Assembly (NCBI GenBank): GCA_038277395.1
Contig: CM076190.1
Location: forward strand, 125,828,197 to 125,892,196
Reading direction: 5' to 3'
Length of the DNA: 64,000 nucleotides
DNA from: Dryocosmus kuriphilus
Taxonomy: Eukaryota; Arthropoda; Insecta; Hymenoptera; Cynipidae
The notes under the pieces: model-generated
Database searches by the model: none
What the model was told of the DNA's origin: nothing
The model's input: only the letters and a program-made list of their open reading frames with translations
Made by a program: the position numbers and the translations under genes
Shown here: positions 9,735-20,400 of the stretch, one piece after another
Layout of the letters: every line of letters starts with the position of its first letter
How positions within the stretch are numbered: position 1 is the first letter of the stretch

Positions 9735-10240
9735 TAAATACATAATACATGTGTACTATTACATAACGAACGAACGTAACGATAATAAAGAACTTATAAT
9801 TTATTTACGTTTTATACTGTACTTCTCGTTACGGAATAAGTTTACAGAAGAACTGGTAGATGACGTGGTAAGTCTGACTGATTTACGACAATCGTTTTCA
9901 GCGTTTTGAAAACTTCATAAGCGAAAAAATGTTCGTGGAAGGCTACGGTTCTAAAAACAATACAGCAAACAGCAGAACAAAATAAATGAATAATACATTT
10001 GTAGTATTACATAACGAACAAACTTAAGGATATAATAATGAGCTTATAATTTATATACATTTTATACTGAACTTCTCGTTATAGAATAAGTTTTTCCATT
10101 GTGCTCATACAGAAGAATTGGTTGATGATTTGTCAAGCCAGACTGATTTACGAAAATCGTTTTTAACGTTTTTAAAACTTCATAAGCGAAAAAATGTTCG
10201 AAAAATGCTACAGTTCTAAAAGCAATACAGCAGAACAAAA
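9735..10240 (+). repeat. Tandem duplication, two 248-bp units
   Basis: Unit 1 (9735-9982) and unit 2 (9983-10240) share TAAATxxATAATACAT, TTCATAAGCGAAAAAATGTT and the end CAGCAGAACAAAAT. They differ at roughly one site in ten, so the duplication is not recent. Confidence 0.8.
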
Positions 10241-10813
10241 TTTCATTATTTTTCTTTGATATTAAAATTTCTTTAATTTTTGCGAACTGTGTAAATTCAT
10301 CATTTCGATTTATTTGAACAGCAAAATCACACTTCTATTTTGTGTTGTAAACTTTAACCGCTTGTAAACTTGTAAACTTTAACTAGTATATGCATGAACT
10401 ATTTCGGCAGCACCTTGAATAAATAATTCCTTCCTAATCCTGTAAACATTCATTATTCTGTCAATATTATATATTTTAGATCTATATCACCTTCAAAATT
10501 CACCAGAAGGGTTTTGGGTCCAATTTCTAGCCTCAAAAGTCGATCTCTTCATTTTACTCAACAAATATTATAATTAAATATATACTCGCTCTACCTGTAG
10601 ACAAACTCTTTCTCAAGATAGAAGTATTGCTATATAGCGAAAACTTATTTAATCTTAATACTTTTTGCATAAAACGAAGAGTCTGAAATTTATCCTCAAA
10701 ATGTAATCGATATATTTTATGCGAAAAATATTTGAAACAGACATTTTTTCGCTTTATACACACACTTCTATTTTAAAAATGACTACCGATACAGAACAAC
10801 AAATATCTAATTA

Positions 10814-13488
10814 GGGTAAGTCCGGGGTAGATGGCCGTAGTTTCTTCAAGGACCAGTTAAAATAAAACTACAATGATTTCGATTATAATTATTATCTTAA
10901 CTGCAACTTCAAACATTATACTACATGCTAACCAATACAAATCTTTTAATTTTTAGTGAGATCAATCTTTAAAATAACAAAATTTAAAAGTTACAACTGG
11001 CCATCTCTCCCGACGCTTCCGGTAGAGATGGCCTTAGTAGTGCGGGATATTTGGCCAGTAATTAGTTATATTTTTTTTCCTTTTTCACCGTGCTTTTTTT
11101 TAGTTCTAGTCACTTTCTTTGCTTTTGTCCACATTTTGAACACATGTTCTCAAACTCAGTACAATTTTCATGTACCCAAAATTTGCAAAAGATGCACTGC
11201 AGCCAGTCCTCCATAAGACGTGTTTAAAAATAATTAATTCTCTCCACACTGAACACAATTGTCTTCTTTTCTCTTTCCACCCTCTTCTTTTAATGAATTA
11301 TTTAAAAGTGGTGGCTGTTCATCCTCGCTGTCAGATATCATTATCACAGTTTTTCTCTTTCGTGGGATCCTTTTTAATGCTGTTTTTTTTCCTTCATCCG
11401 TTTTGTTTTCTTTTATTTCCGTCTCTTTATCCTTTTTTGTAGTCTTTATTTTTTTTTATTCCTTTTTCTTATTGACCACACTTTTTACCATTTTGGCATC
11501 TTGTATATCTTCTTTAGATTTTCTCGTTTCAATGTGCTCCTTTGACGTCAAAATTTTGCCGACTTGTTTAGCCCGTTTTCGTACTTCGACAAGTTTTTGT
11601 GAAACTGGAGATATTTCCATCAAAATTCGAGTTGGAGTCAAATTTGGGTTTTTTTCAGAGACGGTCACAGATTCATTGACTGCGTTTTTTGAAGTTCCTG
11701 AAACTTGTTCCAGATTTGTTGAGATTGAACCGCTAGCGCTGCTAGTAATCTGTTCTTGATCTGCAATCGTGACTGAGGATTCGTGTTGAGAAGTTGATGA
11801 AATTTCACTTGGTTCTTGTGCAAAAGCATAGTCTGGAATTGCGTTTGGATTAAAAAGACTGACTCCTGTAGACTTGAAACCAGAAATAGCATTCTCTGCA
11901 GAAGCTGCTTTTCCCCACGCTTTGTGAAGCAATGTTCTGAATGACATTCTTATAATACGACAACCAGGATTTTGTTTCAGCCACAGACGACATTGTTCGT
12001 AGAAATTGGTTTTCAGTGACTTGAACACCGTACGATCCAAAGGTTGAAGGTAGTATGATGTGTAACTTGGCATTGAAAACAAAATTATGTCATTTTGTTC
12101 TGCATATTCCAACATTTCAACAGAATTGCAGTGAGTCGAATGACCATCTAATAACAGAAGAACTTTTTCTACAGGCTTCCTTGGGACGAAGTGTGTTTTT
12201 AACCAAACCAAAAATATTTCGGAAGTTATGTGTGCAGACTTTTGAGACATAAAGATCTCCGATCCAGGAGGCATTCCATCCTCAAACTCAGCCTTTTTAT
12301 TTTTACCTTTCATAATGCAAGCAGGTGGCAAAAATGTACCTTCAGCACTGCAACAGGATAATACAGTTATTGTCTCTCCTTTTTCAGTCGATGTAACAGT
12401 GGAAACAGCTTTGGACCCCTTCTCAGCAAGAACATATCCAGAACGGTTGTTTAATTGAAGCCCTGTCTCATCCATATTGAAAATATGACTTGGTTCCAAC
12501 ATCACGTTATTCACCATTAAGGCACTCTCAAGAATCTTAAAATAAGCATTTACCTCTGATTTGTTCATACCAGACAATCGCGCCAATGAAACACCTTCTG
12601 ATTTTCTGATTGCAATATCAGGGTGCCTGTTCAAAAACAATTTCACGAAGTCGTAGCCTGCTCTTTCATTTTCTTTATTAAATCTGTGTTTTAATTTTAA
12701 GTTTTCAGCAAACAGATAAGCGATTCTTCTGACATCATCAACAATTAAGGGAAAACCTTTCGCTTGCATGACTTTAATGTGATTTTCTAGTTTATTTTCA
12801 TTTTATTCTCCAAAAAGGGAGGTTGGTCCCATAGGCCCTTTTTTGTCATTATTGTTTTTGAAACATCTTCCCAAAGTTTTTCTTGGAATTTGATAGATTT
12901 TGGATGCTGCATAAGTTGACATTTCTCCATTTTTCAAAGCGTTTATTGCGGCCTTTAATGACTCTTCGGTTCAATTCCCTCGTGTACATAAAGTTTTTCT
13001 TTGGTATTTATGTGGCATCTGAAATTAACACAAAAGTATTTGTATTAATCTCAAAGTTATGAAAAACACCGCTAAAAATACTATGGTCATCATACCCTGA
13101 AATAATGTGGCCATCTCTCCTAATTTTCCGCTAGAGATAGCCACACTAATCACGAAAAAAAATTTGTGAGTCCATGTTTTCATTTTGAGGTTATATTCAA
13201 GCACTATTCATAAGTCATTACGTAAACACTTAAAACCGCAAAGTTTTTCAAAAACTATACAGTTACAACTTATATCATGAACTCTTTTAAAAATTTCCAC
13301 GCTAGGCAAAAAAAAGAAATTGATTTTACTTACTTTGGGTTTGTAATTCTGAAATAATTTTACGTACAGTCGTCCTTACCTACGAACCGAAGCGAACTGA
13401 GCGATAACTAGCGACATCAAACGATTTTTTCTATAATTTATTTGAATTGGCCATCTCTCCCATACGGCCATCTACCCCGGACTTACCC
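10814..13488 (-). mobile_element. Complete pogo/Tigger-like DNA transposon
   Basis: The ends are 26-bp perfect inverted repeats (10814-10839 and 13463-13488) starting GGGTAAGTCCGGGGTAGATG, with TA on both sides (10812-10813, 13489-13490), as expected for the Tc1/mariner/pogo superfamily. A sub-terminal motif GGCCATCTCTCC is repeated near 11000, 13110 and 13449. The only large gene is the minus-strand transposase at 11456-13018. The element is 2675 bp. Confidence 0.92.
11456..13018 (-). pseudogene. pogo/Tigger-like transposase (DDE_1 family), two nonsense codons
   Basis: The frame opens with ATG at 13018 and runs 520 codons to the stop at 11456. The N-terminus holds a Pipsqueak-type helix-turn-helix (ESLKAAINALKNGEMSTYAA, then IPRKTLGRC). 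A CENP-B-like second DNA-binding region follows (AKGFPLIVDDVRRIAYLFAE), and then the DDE_1 catalytic core with Asp in FNMDETGL (about residue 183), LLLLDGHSTH (about 291) and LQPLDRTVF (about 328). The C-terminus is lysine-rich. Two in-frame stops break it: TGA after TRGN, where the family has Trp, and TAA after SLFGE. No frameshift was seen, so the copy died recently. The longest intact part begins at Met 12769 and lacks the first DNA-binding domain. Confidence 0.9.
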
Positions 13489-13553
13489 TATAATATTCGT
13501 TAAATAAAATGTAGAAATCGATTTTGAACTTGAAATTTGGATCCAAAACCCTT

Positions 13554-13844
13554 AAGCACATATTCTTATAAAACTTACATATTTCTATGAGATACGGTCT
13601 TAAACAGATGTTCGATCACAGATTGAAGTAAATGCTTTCTGGATATTATGATTTCACATGATTACACATTTCAACAAAATAACATAATTCTTCGCAAGAT
13701 ATGATCTTGTACTCTAAAAAAAGTTCTTTTAATTCAAAATTAAGAAAAAGCATACAAAAAAGAATTTTTAATTCAACCAACTTCAGGAAACAGAAATGTT
13801 TCTGTAATTCCTGTCGAAATGTAGGTATTCCTGACAGCAATGGG
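13554..13844. other. AT-rich stretch, no gene recognised
   Basis: This lies between the inverted-repeat element and the end of the interrupted SAM gene. A 64-codon open frame here looks accidental. Confidence 0.3.
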
Positions 13845-13961
13845 TCATAGGATTTTCTCTGGAACTACGATTTTCGTGAATACCACAGGCTCAGCTGCTT
13901 TTCCATTCGAATTAAAATCACTTTTAAAATCGTTGGAGACTTTTGATCTTTTTGAAAGCAG

Positions 13962-13977
13962 ACAATTGTCAGAATTG
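13962..13977. repeat. Target-site duplication, left copy (16 bp)
   Basis: ACAATTGTCAGAATTG here is repeated exactly at 18682-18697, on the two sides of the Penelope-like pair. With one copy removed the SAM-gene exon reads through in frame. Confidence 0.8.
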
Positions 13978-14611
13978 ATAGAGAGAGAGCAATATTAATA
14001 ATTGCAATTATTTTTTTCGAACGTTGTATTCGAATGTAGTAAGAATGTAGATTATTTTGGTCTTACGGTCAATCAATTAAAATACTAAATAATAAATGTC
14101 TTCATAAGATTTATTGAAAAAAAAAATGACGATCGTTTCTACTCAAATTGCGGGTCTTCATCAGATGTCTATAAAAATCTCAAAAAATAGGAAATATAAA
14201 ATAAATTATCAGACATGTAAATAATATTTATAATTAAAATGAAATAAATTGTCAAAGTTACCTTATTAGTCAGATTAAAATATATATATATATATAAAAT
14301 TGCGTCGATATAAGTTTGCATCATTATTAGTAATTTAGTTGCAGTTTCAAACAATAAAATATACACCATATAACACACATCATGCTATCAAACGTTTAAA
14401 TTTTTCTAAATTTTAAAGTTCCGGTGAGGAACTTCAAATACTGACAATCACATTTTGCTGCTTATAACAACGACGATACAAGACATACTGAGACTGTAAA
14501 TACAATTTCGATGAATTGAAGGTGAGTATACATGATATAATAAATCTCTGATGAAAAGCGCGCCAAACTTTGAGAAAACTCATTATTATATAAAACTTTA
14601 TACGAAATAAT

Positions 14612-15764
14612 CTAGTGCAAAATGCACTGATAAATTTGGTTTAAGTTTTTAATTTCAATGTTTAAATTTATTGAAGCTGTGTTATGTTTTTTAATGTAAA
14701 TAGATTCTAGGATCCGTCTTTTGTACATATTATTTTCTCTGGCTAGAATTTTAATATTATTAAAGTGAAAAACATGATTTAAATTCCAAGAATGTTGTGA
14801 AAGGCCAGTATTTAAGTTTCCCATTTTTACGTCACGTTTGTGTTCGGTAATTCGCATTTTTAATCTCCTGCTAGTTTCAACTATGTAAATCTTATCATAA
14901 TCTCTGCATTTTATGAGATATACAACGCCAGATGAATTTTCAGTATTATCAGCATCTTTAATATTAGGAAGAAATTTACTTAAAGTGTGATTATTTTTAA
15001 AATGGGCATTAATATTAAATTTCTTTAATGATCTTCTTAGTCTTTCAGAAAGACCTTGTACGTATGGTAAAGTAACATTTAAATTATTTATACTGTGATT
15101 TTCTAAAAATTTATCTTTTTTCTTTGTGATTTTAGATGTATTGTAGATTTCATTTACTCTTTCATTAATAGTACGTTCTATTAATTGAAGTGGATAATTA
15201 TTTAGTTGTAGAGTGACTTTAAGTTGATCTAAGTTTTCTTTTCTAAATTTAACATTACTTAATTTTATGCATCTGTCGATCAAACCTTTAATTAAACCAA
15301 TCTTTAGACTAAATGCATGGTGAGATGTGCAATTTAAATAGCGGTCAGAGCAAGATGGGTTTTTATACCAATTAGTAATTATTTTACCATTTTCTAGTTT
15401 GATTATATTTAAATCTAAACAATTTAAACTATTATCTTCTTCCACTTCTAAAGTAAATTGTATAGATGAATCAATGTCATTGAAAATATTTAAAACTTCT
15501 GTGATTCTATCTTATGGTAAAATTGTGAGAATATCATCTACATAGCGTTTGTAAAGGATAGGTTTAAAAATTTAATCGTGTTAAGGCTCTGTTTTCAATA
15601 TCTTCTAGAACCAAGTTTGATATGATTGAAGAAAGAGGAGATCCCATTGGGCAACCGGAAATTTGTTTATAGAACTTGTTGTTAAACGAAAATACACAAA
15701 TATTACAAACAGTTTTAGCAGCAATAAGAATTTCATTTTTTGAAATTTTAGTTAAATTGATTGT
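14612..15764 (-). pseudogene. Penelope-like polyprotein, 5'-truncated copy (RT palm plus GIY-YIG)
   Basis: The copy starts inside the reverse transcriptase (NLTKISKNEIL). It keeps FNNKFYKQISGCPMGSPLSS and the catalytic YVDD (about 15531-15542), then a linker, then the GIY-YIG endonuclease that is characteristic of Penelope-like elements (SGVVYLIKCRDYDKIYI...RITEHKRD) and the end NQIYQCILH. Breaks: a frameshift just before the YVDD, an in-frame TAA after DILTILP, and the second catalytic motif reads YIV rather than YIG. Penelope proteins copy RNA at a nick made by the endonuclease; this copy cannot make a full protein. It lacks the RT fingers, which are present in the neighbouring plus copy. 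Confidence 0.88.
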
Positions 15765-16618
15765 CTCAACCATTGGATCGCCTACATATAATTTAGCCAA
15801 ATTTCTATCTAACATTTTAAAACCAGTATCTGGAACTGCAGATTCTTTTATAAAAAATAGTTGGGAACTTAAAGATAAAATTAGTAATATTTCTGTACCT
15901 CCTACACACAAATTAGTATCTTTTGATGTGGTATCAATGTTTGACAACATTCCGTTAGATTTAGCACTTGAATGTATCGAAGAAAAACTAAATCAACATA
16001 AAAATTTAACCAAAAACCATCTTGCTCTGACCGCTATTTAAATTACGCATCTCGCCATGCATTTAGTCAGAAGATTGGTTTAATTAAAGGTTTGATCGAC
16101 AGATGCATAAAATTAAGTAATGTTAAATTTAGAAAAGAAAACTTAGATCAACTTAATGTCACTCTACAACTAAATAATTATCTACTTCAATTAATAGAAC
16201 GTACTATTAATGAAAGAGTAAATGAAATCTACAATACATCTAAAATCACAAAGAAAAAAAGATAAATTTTTAGAAAATCACAGTATAAATAATTTAAATG
16301 TTACTTTAACATACGTAGAAGGTCTTTCTGAAAGACTAAAAAGATCATTAAAGAAATTTAATATTAATGCCCATTTTAAAAATAATCACACCTTAAGTAA
16401 ATTTCTTCCTAATATTAAAGATGTTGATAATACTGAAAATTCATCTGGCGTTGTATATCTCATAAAATGCAGAGATTTTGATAAGATTTACATAGGTGAA
16501 ACTGGCAGGAGATTAAAAATGTGAATTAGCGAACACAAACGTGACGTAAAAATGGGAAACTTAAATACTGGCCTTTCACAACATTCTTGGAATTTAAATC
16601 ATGTTTTTCACTTTAATA

Positions 16619-17910
16619 CGAGGGCGGTCCAATAAGTACTTAGCCTACAAAATATAAACGAAAATTTTGGAAAGGTGGCGATTTATTTCTCAACGTAGTC
16701 TCCTTTTAGCTCGATACACTTGACCCAGTGATGCTCCAACTTCTTTAACCCGTCTGAAAAATACGTTTTCTGGAGGTCTGCAAAGTAGGCCTCCGTGGCG
16801 GCGATAACCTCCTCATTCCACTTAAATTTTTGCCCGGTGAGTGACTTTTTCAAGTTTGGAAACAAAAAGAAGTCGCGCGGGGCCAAATCTGGAGAATACG
16901 GTGGATTGGGCAGCAGTTCGCAGCCTAGTTCGACCAATTTGGCCGTGGCGATGGCGGAGGTGTGAGCCGGTGCGTTGTCATGGTGGAAGAGCACTTTTTT
17001 CTTCGCCAAATGGGGCCGTTTTTTCTGCAATTCGGCATCGAATCGGCCCAATAATTCGGCATAGTAGAGCCCTGTGATCGTTTTGCCCTTCTCCAGGTAG
17101 TCGATGTAGGTCACACCTTGCGAATCCCAGAAAATGGTGGCCATCACCTTTCCGGCCGATGGGACCGTCTTTGCTTTCTTCGGAGCAGATTCGCCTGGAG
17201 AAATCCACTGTTTCGACTGCTGCTTGGTCTCTGGTGTGTAACAGTGAATCCATGTTTCGTCGACGGTCACGCAACGACGCAGAAACTCCTTCGGATTACG
17301 CTTAAACAGCGTCAAACACTGCTCTGAAATGGTCTCACGGTTGCGCTTGTTTTCCGGAGTCAGCAAACGCGGCACCCATCGCGCCGACAGCTTTCTCATG
17401 CCCAAAATTCCATGCAGGATATGACCCACGCGGTCTTTTGAGATGCCTATTGTCTCAGCTATCTCGCGCACCTTCAATCGGCGGTCTGCCAATACGAGAT
17501 CCTGGATTTTTGTCACGTTATCCTCGGTGGTAGCAGTTTTCGGGGCACCCGGGCGTGGCTCATCAAAAACCGAAGTGCGACCACGTTAGAACTTGTTAAA
17601 CTAATTTTTAACGGTCGCCATCGAAGGAGAAGAGTCACGGTACATAGCATCCAAGCGCTCTTTGATTTCGCTGCGCGATTTCGCTTCCAAAAACAAGAAT
17701 CGAATCACCGACCGATATTGCTCTTTTTCCATTTTTCTAAAATCCGCGGACACGATAGCTTCCACACGCGGTCAAAACAAAACTACGATTCCGATTCGGC
17801 TGAAATTTGGATAGTAGCCGTCTAGGACAGTGTAATACACGATAGTAAATGTCTCTTGCTATAGCAGCGCCATCGGACGGTGAGGCTAAGTACTTATTGG
17901 ACCACCCTCG
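16619..17910 (-). mobile_element. Complete mariner element, 1292 bp
   Basis: About 28-bp terminal inverted repeats (CGAGGGCGGTCCAATAAGTA at left, with one difference at right) are flanked by TA on each side (16617-16618, 17911-17912). Removing the element and one TA restores the Penelope sequence CACTTTAATAATATTA seen in the opposite arm. Size and organisation are typical of mariner. Confidence 0.95.
16683..17732 (-). pseudogene. mariner transposase (DD34D), two nonsense codons
   Basis: The frame runs from ATG at 17732 (MEKEQYRSVIRFLFLEAKSR) for 349 codons, the usual mariner length. Helix-turn-helix motifs are present (IKERLDAM; RLKVREIAETIGISKDRVGH). Catalytic residues: Asp 158 in VTVDETW, Asp 252 in FHHDNAPAHT and Asp 287 in DLAPRDFFLF, exactly 34 residues after the second. 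The WVPRLLTPENK and YSPDLAP blocks are intact. Breaks: TAG after SMATVKN, where mariners have Trp, and TAA four codons on (NKF-stop-RGRTSV). There is no frameshift, so the insertion is young. It sits inside the Penelope copy and is therefore the later event. Codons here are more GC-rich than the surroundings, as expected for a recent arrival. Confidence 0.95.
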
Positions 17911-18368
17911 TAATATTAGAATTCTAGCCAGAGAAAATAATATGTACAAAAGACGGATCCTAGAATCTATTTACATTAAAAAACATAACACAGCTTCAAT
18001 AAATTTAAACATTGAAATTAAAAACTTAAACCAAATTTATCAGTGCATTTTGCACTAGATTATTTCGTATAAAGTTTTATATAATAATGAGTTTTCTCAA
18101 AGTTTGGCGCGCTTTTCATCAGAGATTTATTATATCATGTATACTCACCTTCAATTCATCGAAATTGTATTTACAGTCTCAGTATGTCTCGTATCGTCGT
18201 TGTTATAAGCAGCAAAATGTGATTGTCAGTATTTGAAGTTCCTCACCGGAACTTTAAAATTTAGAAAAATTTAAACGTTTGATAGCATGATGTGTGTTAT
18301 ATGGTGTATATTTTATTGTTTCAAACTGCAACTGAATTATTAATAATGATGCAAACTTATATCGACGC

Positions 18369-18373
<5 letters not shown>

Positions 18374-18438
<65 letters not shown>
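18374..18438. repeat. (TA)n microsatellite in the right Penelope arm
   Basis: About 32 TA units. The same site in the left arm (14281-14296) has only eight, so the tract expanded or contracted after the pair formed. Confidence 0.95.
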
Positions 18439-18441
<3 letters not shown>

Positions 18442-18681
18442 TTAATCTGACTAATAAGGTAACTTTGACAATTTATTTCGTTTTAATTATAAATATTATT
18501 TACATGTCTGATAATTTATTTTATATTTCCTATTTTTTGACATTTTTATAGACATCTGATGAAGACCCGCAATTTGGGTAGAAACGATCGTCATGTTTTT
18601 TTCAATAAATCTTATGAAGACATTTATTATTTAGTATTTTAATTAATTAACCATAAGACCAAAATAATGTACATTCTTACT

Positions 18682-18697
18682 ACAATTGTCAGAATTG
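18682..18697. repeat. Target-site duplication, right copy (16 bp)
   Basis: Identical to the sequence at 13962-13977. Confidence 0.8.
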
Positions 18698-19511
18698 TCT
18701 CCCAGCTCTCCAATACTTTTTTCGTCAACACTGCTATGGTTATTATCTTCTAGTGCACCTTGATGATCAAAATCGTCATCTTCATTTAGAATTAAAGTTC
18801 CGTTTTCAGGTAAAACAGTTGCTGCAATCCCTATTTTCATAAAAAATGTGTTTAATTCGTTGAAGTAAATTTAGAGCAATTTTATATGAAATTTGTAGAA
18901 TAAAATATTTTTTAGTACTTACACTGAGTTTCTTTGATTTTACGAGAATTAATAGTGCTCACAGTAGAAGTACCTTCCGTCGTGCCGTCTTTAATCCGAA
19001 AAGTAAATATTTAATTAAACACTTTCATAAATAAATTCGAGTTCAAAGTCTAATAATGTAAATAATTTTTGAACTAATATGTTAACTAATTAGAATTGCA
19101 AATTTAAAGTTCGAAAATCCTGACTTTACTAATTAAAGATTCTTTAATTTAACATTCTCTAAGCATTCAAAATTGTGAGCATTGTTTTTTGGAGATATTC
19201 TTTGTACTTGTTCAGAAATTTACTCCTTGTTCCGACGATTTTTATCATTTCGTGAATATCGGCGTCGTTTAAAAGTACAAAACATTCTTGATCAACGACG
19301 TTATCTGAAATATTGTACATGATGAAGACAATATCTTGACATTGCGATGTTCCGTTATAAGAACAATTGCAAAATGTCAAAACTGTACAGCTTTAAGGTT
19401 AGAATATAATTTTTGTACATACCTTGAAATATTTTAATAATTTCTTCAACACATTGCCAGCTCTTCAAGAGTCCTGCATAGTTTGCCATTTGTTGTGTTT
19501 GATAATAATCT

Positions 19512-20290
19512 CTGAAAAAAAGTTTAAATTTAATTAATTTTCAGTTAAAACGATAGCTTGCATTATCTTAACCACAAAACTTTTCTTTTAAAAATCTCTT
19601 AAAAAATTTCTTATTATTTCTAAATAGAGTAAAATAAATACTTATCGATCTTACTTATACTTAATTATGTACTTACTATATTACTTATACCAGAGCTTAT
19701 ACTTAATAAAAGTACATTGTGCACCAAAGAAGTTAAGTTCGTCATTATGCGTCACGTGTGAAGTTGCAATACAAGTCGTAGACGAGTATTGCAAACACAC
19801 AAGGCGTAATGACCAACGTAGTTCCATGGTGCACATTATACTTTATACACCAAGGGCATGATTTGCAAGTTTCATGCCCCCAATTACCATGAATCGCAGG
19901 GGAGTTCTGACAAGGCGAGACCAATCGTTGCAACTCACTTTTATGGCCAGTTAACAAGACTTTTACTGAGCCGGTTGATATTTGTTAGCCTGAAAATTTT
20001 TGAAATTTGAAATCTTTTTGGGAATTTTATTAATGTTTAAAATTTTTGAAAATTTAAAAAAATGTCTCTCTCTCTCTCTCTCTTTCTCTGTACCTCTCCT
20101 TTTGTCTGTAGGTTTATCATGTACAATACGTATGCTTCAATGCTCCAATGATACGGAGGACAATAATGGATAGTGGATAGTGGTAGGAGCAGTACAATAA
20201 TGGTCTCATTATTGTACTGCTTCCACCACTGACCCAGAACTGGCTACTTAAGTGGCTGAAAACAGGCATGTAATACGGGCGAATCATGCC
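19512..20290. other. Non-coding stretch with two small inverted repeats and a (CT)n tract
   Basis: An imperfect hairpin lies at about 19739-19820 (CATTATGCGTC pairing across a short loop). A perfect 14-bp stem with a 4-base loop lies at 20189-20220 (GCAGTACAATAATG). A (CT)n tract lies at 20063-20083. No domain was recognised in the short open frames. Confidence 0.5.
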
Positions 20291-20315
20291 TGCGGTGTAT
20301 AAAATAAATACTTAC

Positions 20316-20400
20316 CGATCTTGCTCCTATCTGCTTGCTGTTCGTGTCGCGATACGGCGTCCCTTAATGAAAAATGACGCGCACGAAAAATCGGAAAGGG
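20316..20400 (-). other. Possible 5' exon of the SAM-domain gene
   Basis: On the minus strand, GAGCAAGATCG is followed at 20315 by a textbook donor, GTAAGTATTT. The next downstream acceptor on that strand is exon A of the SAM gene (19511). The exon would be mostly or wholly untranslated, since the SAM start codon is in exon A. The upstream limit is not visible. Confidence 0.35.

Larger units (their letters stand above)
10507..13553. mobile_element. Small inverted-repeat element interrupted by the pogo insertion
   Basis: AAGGGTTTTGGGTCCAATTT at 10507 and its complement near 13530-13553 begin about 65-bp inverted arms that continue to AATATTATA. Removing the pogo element (10814-13488) leaves an element of about 370 bp, MITE-sized. 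No target duplication could be fixed. Confidence 0.6.
15765..18058 (+). pseudogene. Penelope-like polyprotein, second copy (RT fingers plus GIY-YIG), interrupted by mariner
   Basis: It begins IVSTIGSPTYNLAKFLSNIL, then HKLVSFDVVSMFDNIP with the first catalytic Asp. At HKNLTK the rest of the RT, including the YVDD, is deleted and the frame jumps to the PSCSDRYLN segment after the palm. The GIY-YIG motif is intact here (SGVVYLIKC...YIGETGRRLKM) but is followed at once by TGA. The final piece (IRILARENNMYKRRILESIY to the stop at 18058) lies beyond the mariner insertion. The RT part missing here (from LTKISKN onward) is the part that starts the opposite copy, so together they cover the protein but neither can encode it. 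Confidence 0.87.
14033..18686. mobile_element. Inverted pair of Penelope-like elements
   Basis: A minus-oriented copy (14033-15764) and a plus-oriented copy (15765-18686, interrupted by mariner) are joined head to head. Their outer 1.4 kb are inverted repeats, from the GIY-YIG gene through the 3' region to TGTAGTAAGAATGTA at each tip. A 16-bp target duplication surrounds the pair. On the left, 57 extra bases lie between the tip and the duplication. Head-to-head partial copies are a known habit of Penelope elements. Confidence 0.88.
13845..19511 (-). pseudogene. SAM-domain gene, exon split by a Penelope-like insertion
   Basis: Minus-strand exons: A 19511-19423 (ATG at 19489), B from 19304, C 18988-18923, D 18830 to 18682, continuing after the insertion at 13977-13845. 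A and B join in phase 1 to give LKSWQCVEEIIKIFQD plus NVVDQECFVLLNDADIHEMI and VGTRSKFLNKYKEYL, a good SAM domain (protein or RNA interaction). Acceptors and donors are canonical (TTTTTTTCAG, GTATGT, TATTTCAG, GTAAGT). Read through, B stops at 19159 (70-residue product). A donor at 19223 (GTAAAT) would instead join B to C in frame, at the cost of the last SAM helix. D is acidic (LNEDDDFDHQGALEDN). After the insertion the frame resumes with LLSKRSKVSNDF and ends at 13845. Function unknown. Such SAM proteins can be transposon-borne, so it may not be a true host gene. Confidence 0.6.

Noticed and set aside
11170..11759. Hydrophobic plus-strand frames suggesting a membrane protein
   Set aside because: They are antisense to the lysine-rich end of the pogo transposase, which produces Phe/Leu/Ser-rich readings.
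16841..17327. Plus-strand frames across the mariner and minus-strand alternative frames
   Set aside because: Shadows of the transposase gene, which has the full catalytic motifs in one frame.
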